DNA of 64,000 nt from Dipteris shenzhenensis (lineage: Eukaryota; Polypodiophyta; Polypodiopsida; Gleicheniales). The position numbers and the translations under genes were made by a program. Of the stretch, positions 1 through 8,392 are shown piece after piece. Where the stretch lies: the NCBI GenBank assembly GCA_047967505.1, contig CM106538.1; one strand, given 5' to 3'. The stretch's first letter is position 1. Every line of letters starts with the position of its first letter. The notes beneath the pieces are model-generated. The model worked only from the letters and a program-made list of their open reading frames with translations, was not told the DNA's origin and made no database searches.

Positions 1-1100
1 CCATAGTATCTTGGTCGCAACTTAGGAAACACAGACTTAACCGTCTTATAGCGATGTGGGGCTACAAATAATAGCACCATGTCACCAGTGTTAAATTCCA
101 GGTGACGTCTATGTTTGTTGGCAGACCGTTGATACCGCTCTTGCGCTTTTCGCATATGATCCCTGACTTGCAGTAGAATGTCTTGCATTTCTTGAACCAG
201 TTGATCAGCTAGGGCCACTCGATGTTGAAGTACAAAATTCGTTGGTACAATCGGAGTGTGTCCATAAGCTGCTTGAAATGGAGTCATGCTGATGGCACTA
301 TGGAAAGAGTTATTATAAGCAAACTCAAGGAGTGGTAGATACTCTTCCCAAGCTGCTAGGCATGACTGAACATAATGTGGAAGTATTTCTTCCAGAACTT
401 GGTTGACTCTTTCAGTCTGGCCATCTGATTCTGGGTGGTAGGCTGAACTGAACAGTAGAGTTGTACCCAAAGATTCGAACAGGGAAATCCAAAAGTGACT
501 GGTAAACTTAGGATCTCTGTCGGATATGATATTCTTGGGCAATCCATGGTGTCGGAAGATGTGTTGTATGAAAAGTTTGGCTATGTCTGGAGCCTGTGCA
601 CTGCTCTTGCAAGCAACAAAGTGTGCCATTTTGGACAATCGATCAACAATTACCATAATCTGAGTGTTACCTCTGGAGGATAGTGGTAGTGTTGCAATGA
701 AATCCATGGAAATACTTTCCCATCTTTCAGTTGGAACTAGAAGAGGCTGAAGAAGTCCTGTTGGAAGTCGTCGGCTTGCTTTCATTTGTTGACAAGATAA
801 GCAAGATGTAACCATTTTGATGACGTCGCTTTTCATCTGAGGCCAGTAGTATGTGGCACTGAGTAACCGATAAGTCTTGTTGATGCCTGGATGGGCAGCA
901 TAAGGAACTACATGATGCTCTTTTAACAAAAGTCGTCGAACATCCTTGTCATGTGGTACGCAGACGCGATCTTGATAATACAGAAGGTCGTCCGTATAAG
1001 AATAGGATGAGAAAATCTTCTGTTCGGAAGTCGAAGGTTGATCTTTTGAAAGAACCTGTACTGCTGTGCCGAAGTCTTTATCATTGAAATACTTTCCTTT
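1..1100 (-). CDS. Ty3/gypsy integrase, partial (runs off left edge)
   Basis: One uninterrupted reading frame on the minus strand encodes a retroviral-type integrase. The N-terminal HHCC zinc-binding module is visible (EHHVVPYAAHPG, then CLSCQQMK). The catalytic core shows D in SMDFIATLP, D in IISDRDPKF and E in ESDGQTERVN, so the DDE triad is intact. The C-terminal part continues to the edge (SANKHRRHLEFNTGDMVLL). The domain joins 3' ends of element cDNA to host DNA in the nucleus. It is separated from RNase H by one in-frame TAA. Whether a chromodomain follows cannot be told, because the frame leaves the window. Confidence 0.9.
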
Positions 1101-1103
1101 GAA

Positions 1104-1460
1104 TTAATTCGGAACATCCACAGATAATGTAGAGATTACCATGGCTGATGCTAGAGGTAACCTGCTGAGAGCATCTGCAACTACATTGCGTAGTCCTGGT
1201 ATGTACTCAATGGTCATGTGAAAGTTGGCCAGAAACTCAACCCAGCGTGCTTGTCGAGCATTCATGACTGGCTGGGTAAAGATGTACTTTAAAGAGTGAT
1301 GGTCTGTTTTGACCACAGAGTCGGCTCCCATGAGATAATGTTTCCAAGAGCGATAAGCATGTACAACAGCAAGAAACTCCTTATCATAAACCGGATATCG
1401 GGTTTGGATATCAGAATGTTTATGGCTGTCAAAAGCAATAACTCTGCCTTCTTGCCTCAA
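1104..1460 (-). CDS. Ty3/gypsy RNase H domain
   Basis: About 118 residues of the RNase H domain that degrades the RNA strand during reverse transcription. Diagnostic wording is KEFLAVVHAYRSWKHYL, then KTDHHSLKYI, and a connection region ending VADALSRLP. It is the continuation of the RT at 1466-2581 but lies in another frame, because of the 26-bp duplication at their junction. It ends with TAA at 1101-1103, after which the same frame enters integrase. It was originally one polyprotein with its neighbours. Confidence 0.92.
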   Translation of the reverse strand: MRQEGRVIAFDSHKHSDIQTRYPVYDKEFLAVVHAYRSWKHYLMGADSVVKTDHHSLKYIFTQPVMNARQARWVEFLANFHMTIEYIPGLRNVVADALSRLPLASAMVISTLSVDVPN

Positions 1461-1493
1461 GACTGCTACAGGCCTTCTTGCCTCAAGACTGCT
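1446..1493. repeat. 26-bp tandem duplication breaking pol
   Basis: The 22-bp string starting GCCTTCTTGCC occurs at 1446-1467 and again at 1472-1493 (period 26). On the minus strand both copies encode the same VLRQEG segment at the RT/RNase H boundary. The net +26 shifts the frame by two bases and ends the RT frame prematurely. This is a simple slippage-type lesion in an otherwise intact pol. Confidence 0.9.
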
Positions 1494-2581
1494 CCTGTAG
1501 CGATGTCGGAAGCGTCGGTCATGACCTCAAATGGAAGGTTTGGGTCAGCAATAGCCATAACTGGTGTGGTAGTGAGTGCTTGCTTGAGTTGTTGGAAACT
1601 ATACTCTGTTTCGGGAAGCCACTGAAAAATTGCTGTGCTTTTCAATAATTCGGACATGGGAGCTGCGATTTCGGAAAATTGATAGACCTTTGTATGGTAG
1701 AAGTTTGCCAATCCGAGAAAAGAGCGGACATCATGAACATTCTTAGGAGTAGGCCAATTTCGGATTACCTCGACCTTCTTGGGATCCACAGAGATGCCTT
1801 GAGCGGAAATAACATGTCCCAAATATTCGAGTTGGGTCTTGAAGAACTCACTCTTCTCAATGTTGATGTATAGAGAATTTGCGCGGAGAACTTCAAAAAC
1901 TTGGTGAAGATGTTGTTTGTGCTCATGTAGGGATCTGCTGAAAACGAGGATGTCATCGAGGTAAACGATGACGAACTTATCAAGGAAAGGCCTGAAGATG
2001 TCGTTCATTAATGTCATGAATGTGGTCGGGGCATTGTTTAACCCAAAAGGCATGACCAAACATTTATAGTGTCCATACTTTGTTCGAAAAGCTGTCTTGT
2101 ACTCATCGCCTTCTCGTATGCGAATTTGATGATAACCTGAACGAAGATCAATCTTTGAGAATTGTGTTGCGTGTAGAAGTTGATCGAAGAGGTCATCGAT
2201 GCGAGGCAATGGATACTTGTTTTTGATAGTGAGCTTGTTGAGGGCTCGGTAGTCGATGCAGAGACGCATTGACTTATTCTTTTTTTCCACAAGTAATACA
2301 GGAGATCCGAAAGGGCTGAGACTGGGCCGAATGTGACCTTTGTCGAGTAGTTCGGCGACTTGTCTTTGGATTTCTTCATTTTGAGTGTAAGAAACCCGAC
2401 AAGGAGGTTTCGACGGTGGATTACTGCCGGGAATAAGTTCGATGGGGTGATCCACTGGTCGTCGAGGTGGTAACTGCTTTGGCAATTCCTGTGGAAAAAG
2501 GTCCAGGTAGGGCTGGAAAAAAGGTTGGTTGAGGTATTCAAGAGGATCCTTTGTTGGTGTCTCCTCTACTGCCGTAACCAA
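1466..2581 (-). CDS. Ty3/gypsy reverse transcriptase
   Basis: A frame of about 371 residues copies element RNA into DNA inside the cytoplasmic particle. The RT fingers and palm motifs are complete: [43 protein letters not shown] and the catalytic YLDDILVFS, followed by thumb motifs (FLGLANFY) and the first strand of RNase H ([14 protein letters not shown]). It is in the same frame as the gag-protease upstream, with a single TAA between them. Its end is set by the 26-bp duplication rather than by the original stop. The catalytic residues look functional. Confidence 0.95.
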   Translation of the reverse strand: MVTAVEETPTKDPLEYLNQPFFQPYLDLFPQELPKQLPPRRPVDHPIELIPGSNPPSKPPCRVSYTQNEEIQRQVAELLDKGHIRPSLSPFGSPVLLVEKKNKSMRLCIDYRALNKLTIKNKYPLPRIDDLFDQLLHATQFSKIDLRSGYHQIRIREGDEYKTAFRTKYGHYKCLVMPFGLNNAPTTFMTLMNDIFRPFLDKFVIVYLDDILVFSRSLHEHKQHLHQVFEVLRANSLYINIEKSEFFKTQLEYLGHVISAQGISVDPKKVEVIRNWPTPKNVHDVRSFLGLANFYHTKVYQFSEIAAPMSELLKSTAIFQWLPETEYSFQQLKQALTTTPVMAIADPNLPFEVMTDASDIATGAVLRQEGL

Positions 2582-2599
2582 CAGAAGTGAAGTCTTTAC

Positions 2600-3634
2600 T
2601 TAGCGTTTACGAACCCACTTCTTTACTTGTAGGGCAGAGGCAACTGGGGTTGAAGGAGAGTCCCTAGAACCAGTTAGCTCAATAAGTTTTCCCTGGTGGA
2701 CAAACTGGATAGTATGGCTGCGAAAGGTGATTGATGGATCATAGTCGTAGAGCCACTGTTGTCCAAGTATGACATCGTACCGAGAAAGAGGCATGATGTC
2801 GAAGTTCAACTTGTCCGTATAATGTTGGATGCGAAAAGACAAGTTTTTGATCCTGGTGTTGCACAAGAAAGTTGTTCCATTTGCGAGTTCAATCTGATAG
2901 TCCATGAGACTAGGACTGGTGGTCAACCGAAGTTTATCGACCACAGAACTGGCTAGGAAATTATGAGAACAGCCATTGTCGATGAGGATGGTGACCGTTG
3001 TTCCACGAATCGATCCTTGAACACAAAGTACTTGAGTGGCCAGGGAAGGATCGGGGTTGCTGGCAAGGCTCAGGTGGATTGTATTCGCCATTCGAACAGC
3101 TTTGCCTTTCTTGTCTTGTGCTGAGGTAGCATCTTCTTTTTGGGAAGTGCTAGGTTTCATATTGGAATTTTGCTTTGGGCGCTTGGGACAATCGAACCAT
3201 CTATGGTCGCCTGTACAGATGGTACAAAGTCCTTTTGTGCTGGAGCTGTTCTTCTTGTCAGTGGCCGCACCTTTATGTTGGGGATGTCGGTAATGACTTT
3301 GTGAAGAAGAAGAAGCGCGATCCTTGGGGGAGTGCTTCTGTTGAAATCCGGCAAATGATTTCTGAGGCTTCTGGGGATCTTGAGACTGTCGCTGACCTTG
3401 ATTACCGAAGTTTTTTCGAAACCTGGTGTTATCTTGAGGGCGAGCACCTTTGGCCATAGTAGAGTTCTGTGTGCGATTAGCACTCTGCTTCCCTGTGTTT
3501 AGGAAATCTGTAATGCGCTCTGCGTAAGCAATAGCGCCATCTGTGGTGGTGATGTTTGCTTTAAGGACATCAATGCGTAACGAGGGATTTAGGCTTGAGA
3601 TGTAGGCTTGAGATGAAAGCATGAAGGCGATCAT
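2600..3634 (-). CDS. Ty3/gypsy gag C-terminus and aspartic protease
   Basis: About 344 residues. The N-terminal part is the end of a gag capsid region (AYAERITDFLNTG), followed by a basic, Q/S/K-rich linker. A CCHC-type knuckle is near residue 135 (CTICTGDHRWFDC, spaced C-x2-C-x3-H-x4-C). The pepsin-like protease follows from about residue 210, with ILIDNGCSHNF at the active site, so the usual D-S/T-G is D-N-G here. The flap and second loop (YDVILGQQWL) are present. The frame ends KKWVRKR then TAA, and continues in phase into RT. The capsid N-terminus is missing, because upstream is the GC-rich tract. Confidence 0.88.
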   Translation of the reverse strand: MIAFMLSSQAYISSLNPSLRIDVLKANITTTDGAIAYAERITDFLNTGKQSANRTQNSTMAKGARPQDNTRFRKNFGNQGQRQSQDPQKPQKSFAGFQQKHSPKDRASSSSQSHYRHPQHKGAATDKKNSSSTKGLCTICTGDHRWFDCPKRPKQNSNMKPSTSQKEDATSAQDKKGKAVRMANTIHLSLASNPDPSLATQVLCVQGSIRGTTVTILIDNGCSHNFLASSVVDKLRLTTSPSLMDYQIELANGTTFLCNTRIKNLSFRIQHYTDKLNFDIMPLSRYDVILGQQWLYDYDPSITFRSHTIQFVHQGKLIELTGSRDSPSTPVASALQVKKWVRKR

Positions 3635-3640
3635 CCTCAG

Positions 3641-4060
3641 TTAAACCATCAATCTCCAGCACCTTCCCAGGGCTGGACTGCGCAGGAAAGGCAGGAGCGA
3701 AAGAACCTGGCGGGTCAAGGACTGCGCAGGAGGGGGGGGGCTGGTGAGGCCAAGGATTTGTGTGCAGGGCTGGTCGTACAGAATGGCGCAGGGCTGTGGG
3801 AAGGACAGCGTAGGCTGGCTGTACGGCAGTAGGCTGGCTGCAGGGCTTGCGCAGGCTTGTACGGCAAGGGCAAGGGCTGGCTGCAGGGCTTGCGCAAGAT
3901 TGTACGGCAGGCTGGCGGGTGGTACGGCGCAGGCTACGCAGGACTGTACGGCAGTGACGAGGGCTGGCGCAGGCTGCAGGTAAGTCCGTACGTGCAGAGG
4001 CTGGTGCTGCGCAGGCTGCCAGAAATCCGTATGGTGCACGCCGTACGGGAATGAAAAGGA
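3641..4060. other. GC-rich degenerate repeat tract (GTACGGCAGGCTGG type)
   Basis: The tract is strikingly richer in G+C than its AT-rich surroundings and is built from variations of CTGTACGGCAG, GCTGGCTGCAGG and GCTTGCGCAGG. It sits where the 5' part of gag should be. Open frames exist on both strands but are low-complexity (Q/A/P/L) and resemble no protein I recognise. It may be an expanded minisatellite captured by the retrotransposon, or host DNA at a breakpoint. Confidence 0.6.
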
Positions 4061-4890
4061 GGCTGGCGACTTTTCGTGGAGGCTGCCTAGGTGGTTAGCT
4101 GCCCCAAAAATTAAATGGGGGGTTTAGTTAACCCTAGGTAGCTAGGGTAATCCTAGGGGTAGGGGATGGGTTTATTTTTTTCCCTTTTTACCCCTCTAGG
4201 TACCCTTTTGTAGGTACTTGGGGCCTAAAAGGTGTACCTATTCGAAGGGGTGTGACCCTTGGAATAGGTGCACCTTTTCATGAAGGGGTATGTCCCTATT
4301 GTTAAAAGGGGTGTGACCCTGCATGAATAGGTATGTCCTTTTGTCCACGATGGGGTATGTTCCATGAGTGAGGAGTCGAGACTCGTCACCAAAAGGTGTG
4401 TCCCATGGTGGAAAAGGTGCGTCCCTTGGTTTTGGGACAGCCCAAGCACCTGAAAAGACACGATTTTTGTCGTGTCCATTCACATCAACTTGTGATGTGT
4501 GGGAGATGGAGAGGCCATAGATGACTTTAGGCAAGGTTGGCGCTAAAAATTTTTACGCTCATCCTTTCCATCTCTTTCATGCACAATGTGCACGGAATAT
4601 CCTTCTAGCGGAAAAGATGTATCAGATTAGCGCTAGAAGGAGGGTTGTGCCTCATTAGGAAGTGTCCCGTCGAAAGGGCAAAGGTTGTGCCTCTTAGGAA
4701 GTGTCCCGTCGAAAGGGCATACCCTTCCACAAGTGTCCATTCATCAAACCATCCATAAGTCTAGAAATAGAGAAAGGAATACGTCACAGATCGTGACATT
4801 TTGGCCTGTCGTTAGAAGCCTTAGTGAAGGTTCAACTTTCAGAAGTCAAAAATAATTTCTAGCATTTTTCAGATGTGTATTTTTTTCGAA
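4061..4890. other. LTR/leader-like non-coding DNA beside the gypsy element
   Basis: No gene is visible. The stretch carries repeated short motifs of the type GGTGTGTCCC / GGGTATGTCCC (about 4245-4440) and lies where the 5' LTR and leader of the minus-strand gypsy element would be. I could not fix LTR termini, a primer-binding site or a target duplication, so the assignment is positional only. Confidence 0.35.
4643..4719. repeat. ~40-bp tandem duplication
   Basis: GGTTGTGCCTC...GTCGAAAGGGCA occurs at 4643-4680 and again at 4683-4719 with one small indel. It lies inside the LTR-like stretch. Confidence 0.85.
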
Positions 4891-4965
4891 TTCTTTGATT
4901 GGTTGGTGTGTTGACTTTAGAGTATCTCTTTCAAATTTGGGTGTGCTTTTTTGGAAGTGCATTCA

Positions 4966-5097
4966 TTCCCTCTCTCTCCTCTTCCATTTCTCTCCCTCTC
5001 ACTTTGGGCAGGATTCATCTTTTTCTCCCCCTCTCTCTCTCTCTCTTTCTCTCTTCTCCTTCTTCTCTCTCTCTCTTCTTCTTTCTCTCTCTCTTGG
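4966..5097. repeat. CT-rich low-complexity tract
   Basis: Interrupted (CT)n/(TCTC)n microsatellite. Leucine/serine-rich frames through it are artefacts of composition. Confidence 0.85.
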
Positions 5098-5459
5098 CAG
5101 GCCACATGAATGAAATTCATTGCATGATGTATTTCCGCCTTGGGTTGGCCAATCTTGGTCTGTCCCAATTGGCTAAATTTTTTTCCCCATAAAAATGACT
5201 TCCGATAAGTAAAAGCGACCGGTTCCCTACTGGCCATGCTTGGCCGTGTGGCATCCGGCCACTCTTCTGCCCAGTCTTGTGGTCCCTTTCTTGACCGTTC
5301 CCTGGCCAAAAACCTCCACAGATCTGCTGCCCATCAGCTCCATCTGTTCCGCCTGGTTGCTGGCTCTGCTCCAGCCATCCGTACTGTTCTTCAGTAAGAT
5401 GGGCATCCGATTGCTTTCAAGCGTTGGAAATACACGTTCTTGTGGCTAGTGGAAGCGGG
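5098..5459. other. No gene seen
   Basis: Mixed-composition DNA without a coding frame that resembles any known family, and no motif I can support. Confidence 0.5.
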
Positions 5460-5489
5460 CAAGGATTGAACGATTCACACAAATAAAAA

Positions 5490-5720
5490 ACCAGGTTTGA
5501 AGGGAGAGGCTAGAGGTGGAGGTTTTAAAGGAAGGCTAAGGAAGAGGGGAGGGTTAGGCTGAGAAGGGCTGAGAAGAGAAGAGGGGCTGAGAAAGGGAGG
5601 ATTAGAAGGAGAGAGAGGACTCAGAGGGGAGAGGGAGGGGCTGAGAAGGACAGAGAGGGCTGAGAGGGAGGGGGCTGAGGGGGACTGGAGGCTAGCTACG
5701 AGGGGTAGGGAGGAGGCTGG
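5490..5720. other. Long purine-only-like strand (G/A tract)
   Basis: For over 200 bp the plus strand is almost entirely A and G, with many GGGG/GGG clusters (AGGGGAGGG, GAGGGGCTGAG). Such strand asymmetry can form triplex or G-rich secondary structure. It ends just before a gypsy RNase H fragment. No coding meaning is apparent. Confidence 0.7.
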
Positions 5721-5751
5721 AACAGCTGCAGCAGAAAGGCAGTAGCTACAG

Positions 5752-5900
5752 GAGACATTCATTGGACCAGAGATTCATTACTTTGTGGAGTTGCTGGCGA
5801 TTGTCCAGGCCCTCAACTTGTGGAGACATTTATTGTATGGGGTTGCATATAGTGTCCAGGCCGATCATTAGTCTATCAGGTGGCATACAAACTATACCAT
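5752..5900 (+). pseudogene. Ty3/gypsy RNase H fragment
   Basis: The frame starting at 5752 reads HYFVELLAIVQALNLWRHLL then VQADH, a TAG, and SIRW. That is the ELLAIvxALxxWRHYL...TDHxSL signature of gypsy RNase H. It is on the plus strand, opposite to the element at 1-3634, so it comes from another insertion. Only about 45 residues are left. The stop replaces the usual Q before S. Confidence 0.6.
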
Positions 5901-6240
5901 TGTATCGTACGGCCCCGCATTATGAGCCCATCATTCACGGGACTGGAGAGGCCGGTAGACTAGATTCTGTATAATGCATCTAAAGGACTTATGGGGCTCT
6001 CGGATAGACCTTGGATCTGGGAGTCAGATTCAGATTGTTTGCATCAATGCATAGCTCTCAGTCTCATGGTCACAACGGCATATTCGGTCATCAATCGGAG
6101 GTTAGAGCCATGAGATTTCTACATGCACCATTTGAGCCTTGACCGGCACTTCCAAGTGCCGCGTGGCAGCCCCCCAGTCAGCGTAACAGCAGCAGGTCGT
6201 GGCTGTCTGGTCTGCTGGCCTGCTGGGTCCCTTCTGGGCC

Positions 6241-6444
6241 TATAAAAGGGCAGGGGGCAGCCCATTTGCTGATTCAGCCCTCTCCACCCTTTGAGAAAGC
6301 ATCAGTGCACGGCAGCTCATCCTTTAGCAGCACAGCAGCCTGCAGCCCATGGTTATTTCTGCAGCCCTAGAGTTCCCTTGGCCATCTTGTGGTACTTTAC
6401 AGGTGTATGTACAGCAACATGTACCTTTCAGCATATGTAATAAA
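6241..6444 (+). promoter_or_regulatory. TATA box and downstream poly(A) signal of a probable LTR
   Basis: TATAAAAGG at 6241-6249 is preceded by GC-richer DNA, and AATAAA follows at 6439-6444, about 200 bp downstream. This spacing is what an LTR U3-R-U5 unit shows. It lies on the plus strand 350 bp after a plus-strand gypsy RNase H remnant and 2.15 kb before the first ARF exon in the window. The termini of the LTR were not located. It could equally be a host promoter for a transcript reading toward the ARF. Confidence 0.35.
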
Positions 6445-6659
6445 GCATTAGTTCAGGAAGTCTGTTCTCCCTGTGCACAGTGGTGTGAGTTCTTTTTATT
6501 ATCATTTTCCGCAAAGATATATCAGCAAGTGTATGATATGTAAGCATAGGTCACAGTGCTTGTTACAGTAATTCTCCAAGAGATGAGCTTCAATAAAACT
6601 GAAGGCTTATAATTCAACATATACAATAGGGATCAACAATGATCAACAACCAAATGAGA

Positions 6660-8290
6660 GTTTGGATCCCAATTTCAGCTCCTTGGGATTTCTCCTCACT
6701 GGCTACCACCTAGGTAGGTGTCCATCATCGCAAACTGGAATGAATAGCCCTACCAAAAAAACACAAGGCATATGGTTCTGGCCGGCGCTGTGTTTGATAG
6801 ATCTTTTCAATAAGAGGCTGATGCTTGTGTGCCATTCTGCTACTATGTGGAGGTATTGTTTACTAGTATGGGGCAATAAGGGGCAAAGCGTCTTAACTCC
6901 CAATTCTTCTATTATGGATCTTTTGGTTATCTTTCTTTTATTTTGAACAACCTTTTTGAGTCTTGGAGCCCATTCTTGGCATTTGTGCATGAGAACTGTG
7001 TGCACCAATATTGTGTGAAGCAACATTTTTCATTTCCCTGTTCCCAAAACATTGCATTATTCTGGAGGTGGACAACAGCCTCATTGTCTCAGATCTTTGT
7101 TTTTCTACACATGCATTTTTTTGTAGTTATCTTCAAGTTAAGCTCAGATATTGTTTGACTTCACTACTTGCCAACTTCTTTCCTCAAAGGGAATCTCAGA
7201 TATTTGTTTGACTTCACTACTTGCCGACTTCTTTCCTCAAAGGGGAATGGACTTGCTTCTATGTGTCGCAATGATCACAATCTTGGTGTAGTAGATGTTC
7301 CCTCTTTTGCTTGAGAATCGCCACAAAGTGCTTAGTGCATGCAAATGTTGCCAAAGACCTGTCTTGCAAATATTTCTTTTGAAGTCCAAAGCTTGGGTAC
7401 TGATGAGAACATAAGCGTAGCTTTGCTTACTAAGGTTTCGTTTTTCACCCCTCATTTATTAATAATTCTGTCTAAAGTCTTGAAACTCCCTTTCTTTGTT
7501 CTTTCGCTTGTTTCAAAAAAAAAAAAAATGCAAGATTGGATAGATTCTATTCTTATGAAGGTACACCTTTGTTGCAAATGTGCTACATTGTTTACATACA
7601 ACATAAAAAAGAGGGTATATCCTGCAATTTTGATTTCCTTGCAAGTGTGGATTTACATCCATTCATCTAGTTCATCAATATATAGACCAAATAGAGTTTC
7701 GAAGAGGCCGCTTTGTTTCACCCCAATGTCTCTTCTTAGTTTTATCTTCTCATGTAGCTCTGGCCCATCTATGTGGGAACTTACAAATCCAGCTAGTATG
7801 TCTCTCATACAGCCTGAACATAATTCTAGGGGAATGTTCAGCCTATAGCTATTCCTTCCCCTGGGTTTCTCCCTTAGCATAGTGTTCAGACTTTTAAATT
7901 TCAGAAGGAAGAAAGAACGTGCATTGTTCTTTTTGCCTTTTGGCCTCCTTTACTACAAAGCTCCTATGTTGACCAAGTGATGCTCTGTGGATTCATGTGG
8001 CATGAAGCATGCTTTTGCTGGTGATCTAGCTTCATTTTCTCCCGCCCATTTGCTTATTGTTTTTGGTAAGATTGTTTCTTAACATGTAACCGCTAAGCTG
8101 CTGATCATTGGTGTACTGTATTCCCTCTTCTGCCTTTTCTGGTTTGTTTGTTGGTCTCCTTCTTTGAAGGTAGGGACTATTCTATTTCTTTGCAACCCTT
8201 CAAGGAATCCTTCTTCCAATGCATTGCTGGTTGGGGAGAGAGAGAGAGAGAGAGATGGGGGGGAGGGGGTTGTGGGTATGATCACTTTAG
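6660..8290 (-). mobile_element. Decayed non-LTR retrotransposon (LINE) reverse transcriptase
   Basis: Read on the minus strand, broken frames give LINE RT motifs in order. Around 8200-8100 are GFLEG...IVPTFKEGD and MISSLAV. Around 7750-7660 is GVKQSGLFETLFGLYIDEL, a degenerate GVRQGCPLSPTLF block. Around 7400-7300 is QHLHALSTLW. Around 7010-6830 is the C-terminal HTVLMHKCQEWAP...EELGVKT region. At least four frame changes and several stops make it a dead copy. It lies directly upstream of, or inside the 5' intron of, the ARF and is antisense to it. Confidence 0.65.
7145..7247. repeat. 53-bp tandem duplication
   Basis: CAGATATTGTTTGACTTCAC... (from 7145) is repeated from 7197 with one base inserted and one substitution (CCAACTT / CCGACTT). 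It is inside the LINE remnant. Confidence 0.85.
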
Positions 8291-8392
8291 TTAATCAGCT
8301 CTGTAAATCTTTGTTTGGTTATTGAAGATTTAGTCCTTTCAGTGTCTCTACCTTTCATTTGTGTGCTCTTATGTGAATTCTTTATTTTTCAG

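Larger units (their letters stand above)
1..3634 (-). mobile_element. Ty3/gypsy LTR retrotransposon, internal region, cut by the window edge
   Basis: Reading the minus strand from 3634 down to 1, gag zinc knuckle, aspartic protease, reverse transcriptase, RNase H and integrase follow in the canonical Ty3/gypsy order. All domains are well preserved. The only visible lesions are an in-frame TAA between protease and RT (about 2597), a 26-bp tandem duplication that shifts the frame at the start of RNase H (1446-1493), and an in-frame TAA between RNase H and integrase (1101-1103). The integrase runs off the left edge, so the 3' LTR is outside. The N-terminal capsid part of gag is not seen: upstream of 3634 the sequence turns into an unusual GC-rich tract. 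The copy looks recent compared with the other gypsy fragments here. Confidence 0.93.

Noticed and set aside
4895-5309. Frames of 97-130 residues over the CT tract
   Set aside because: Low-complexity composition only, no motif.
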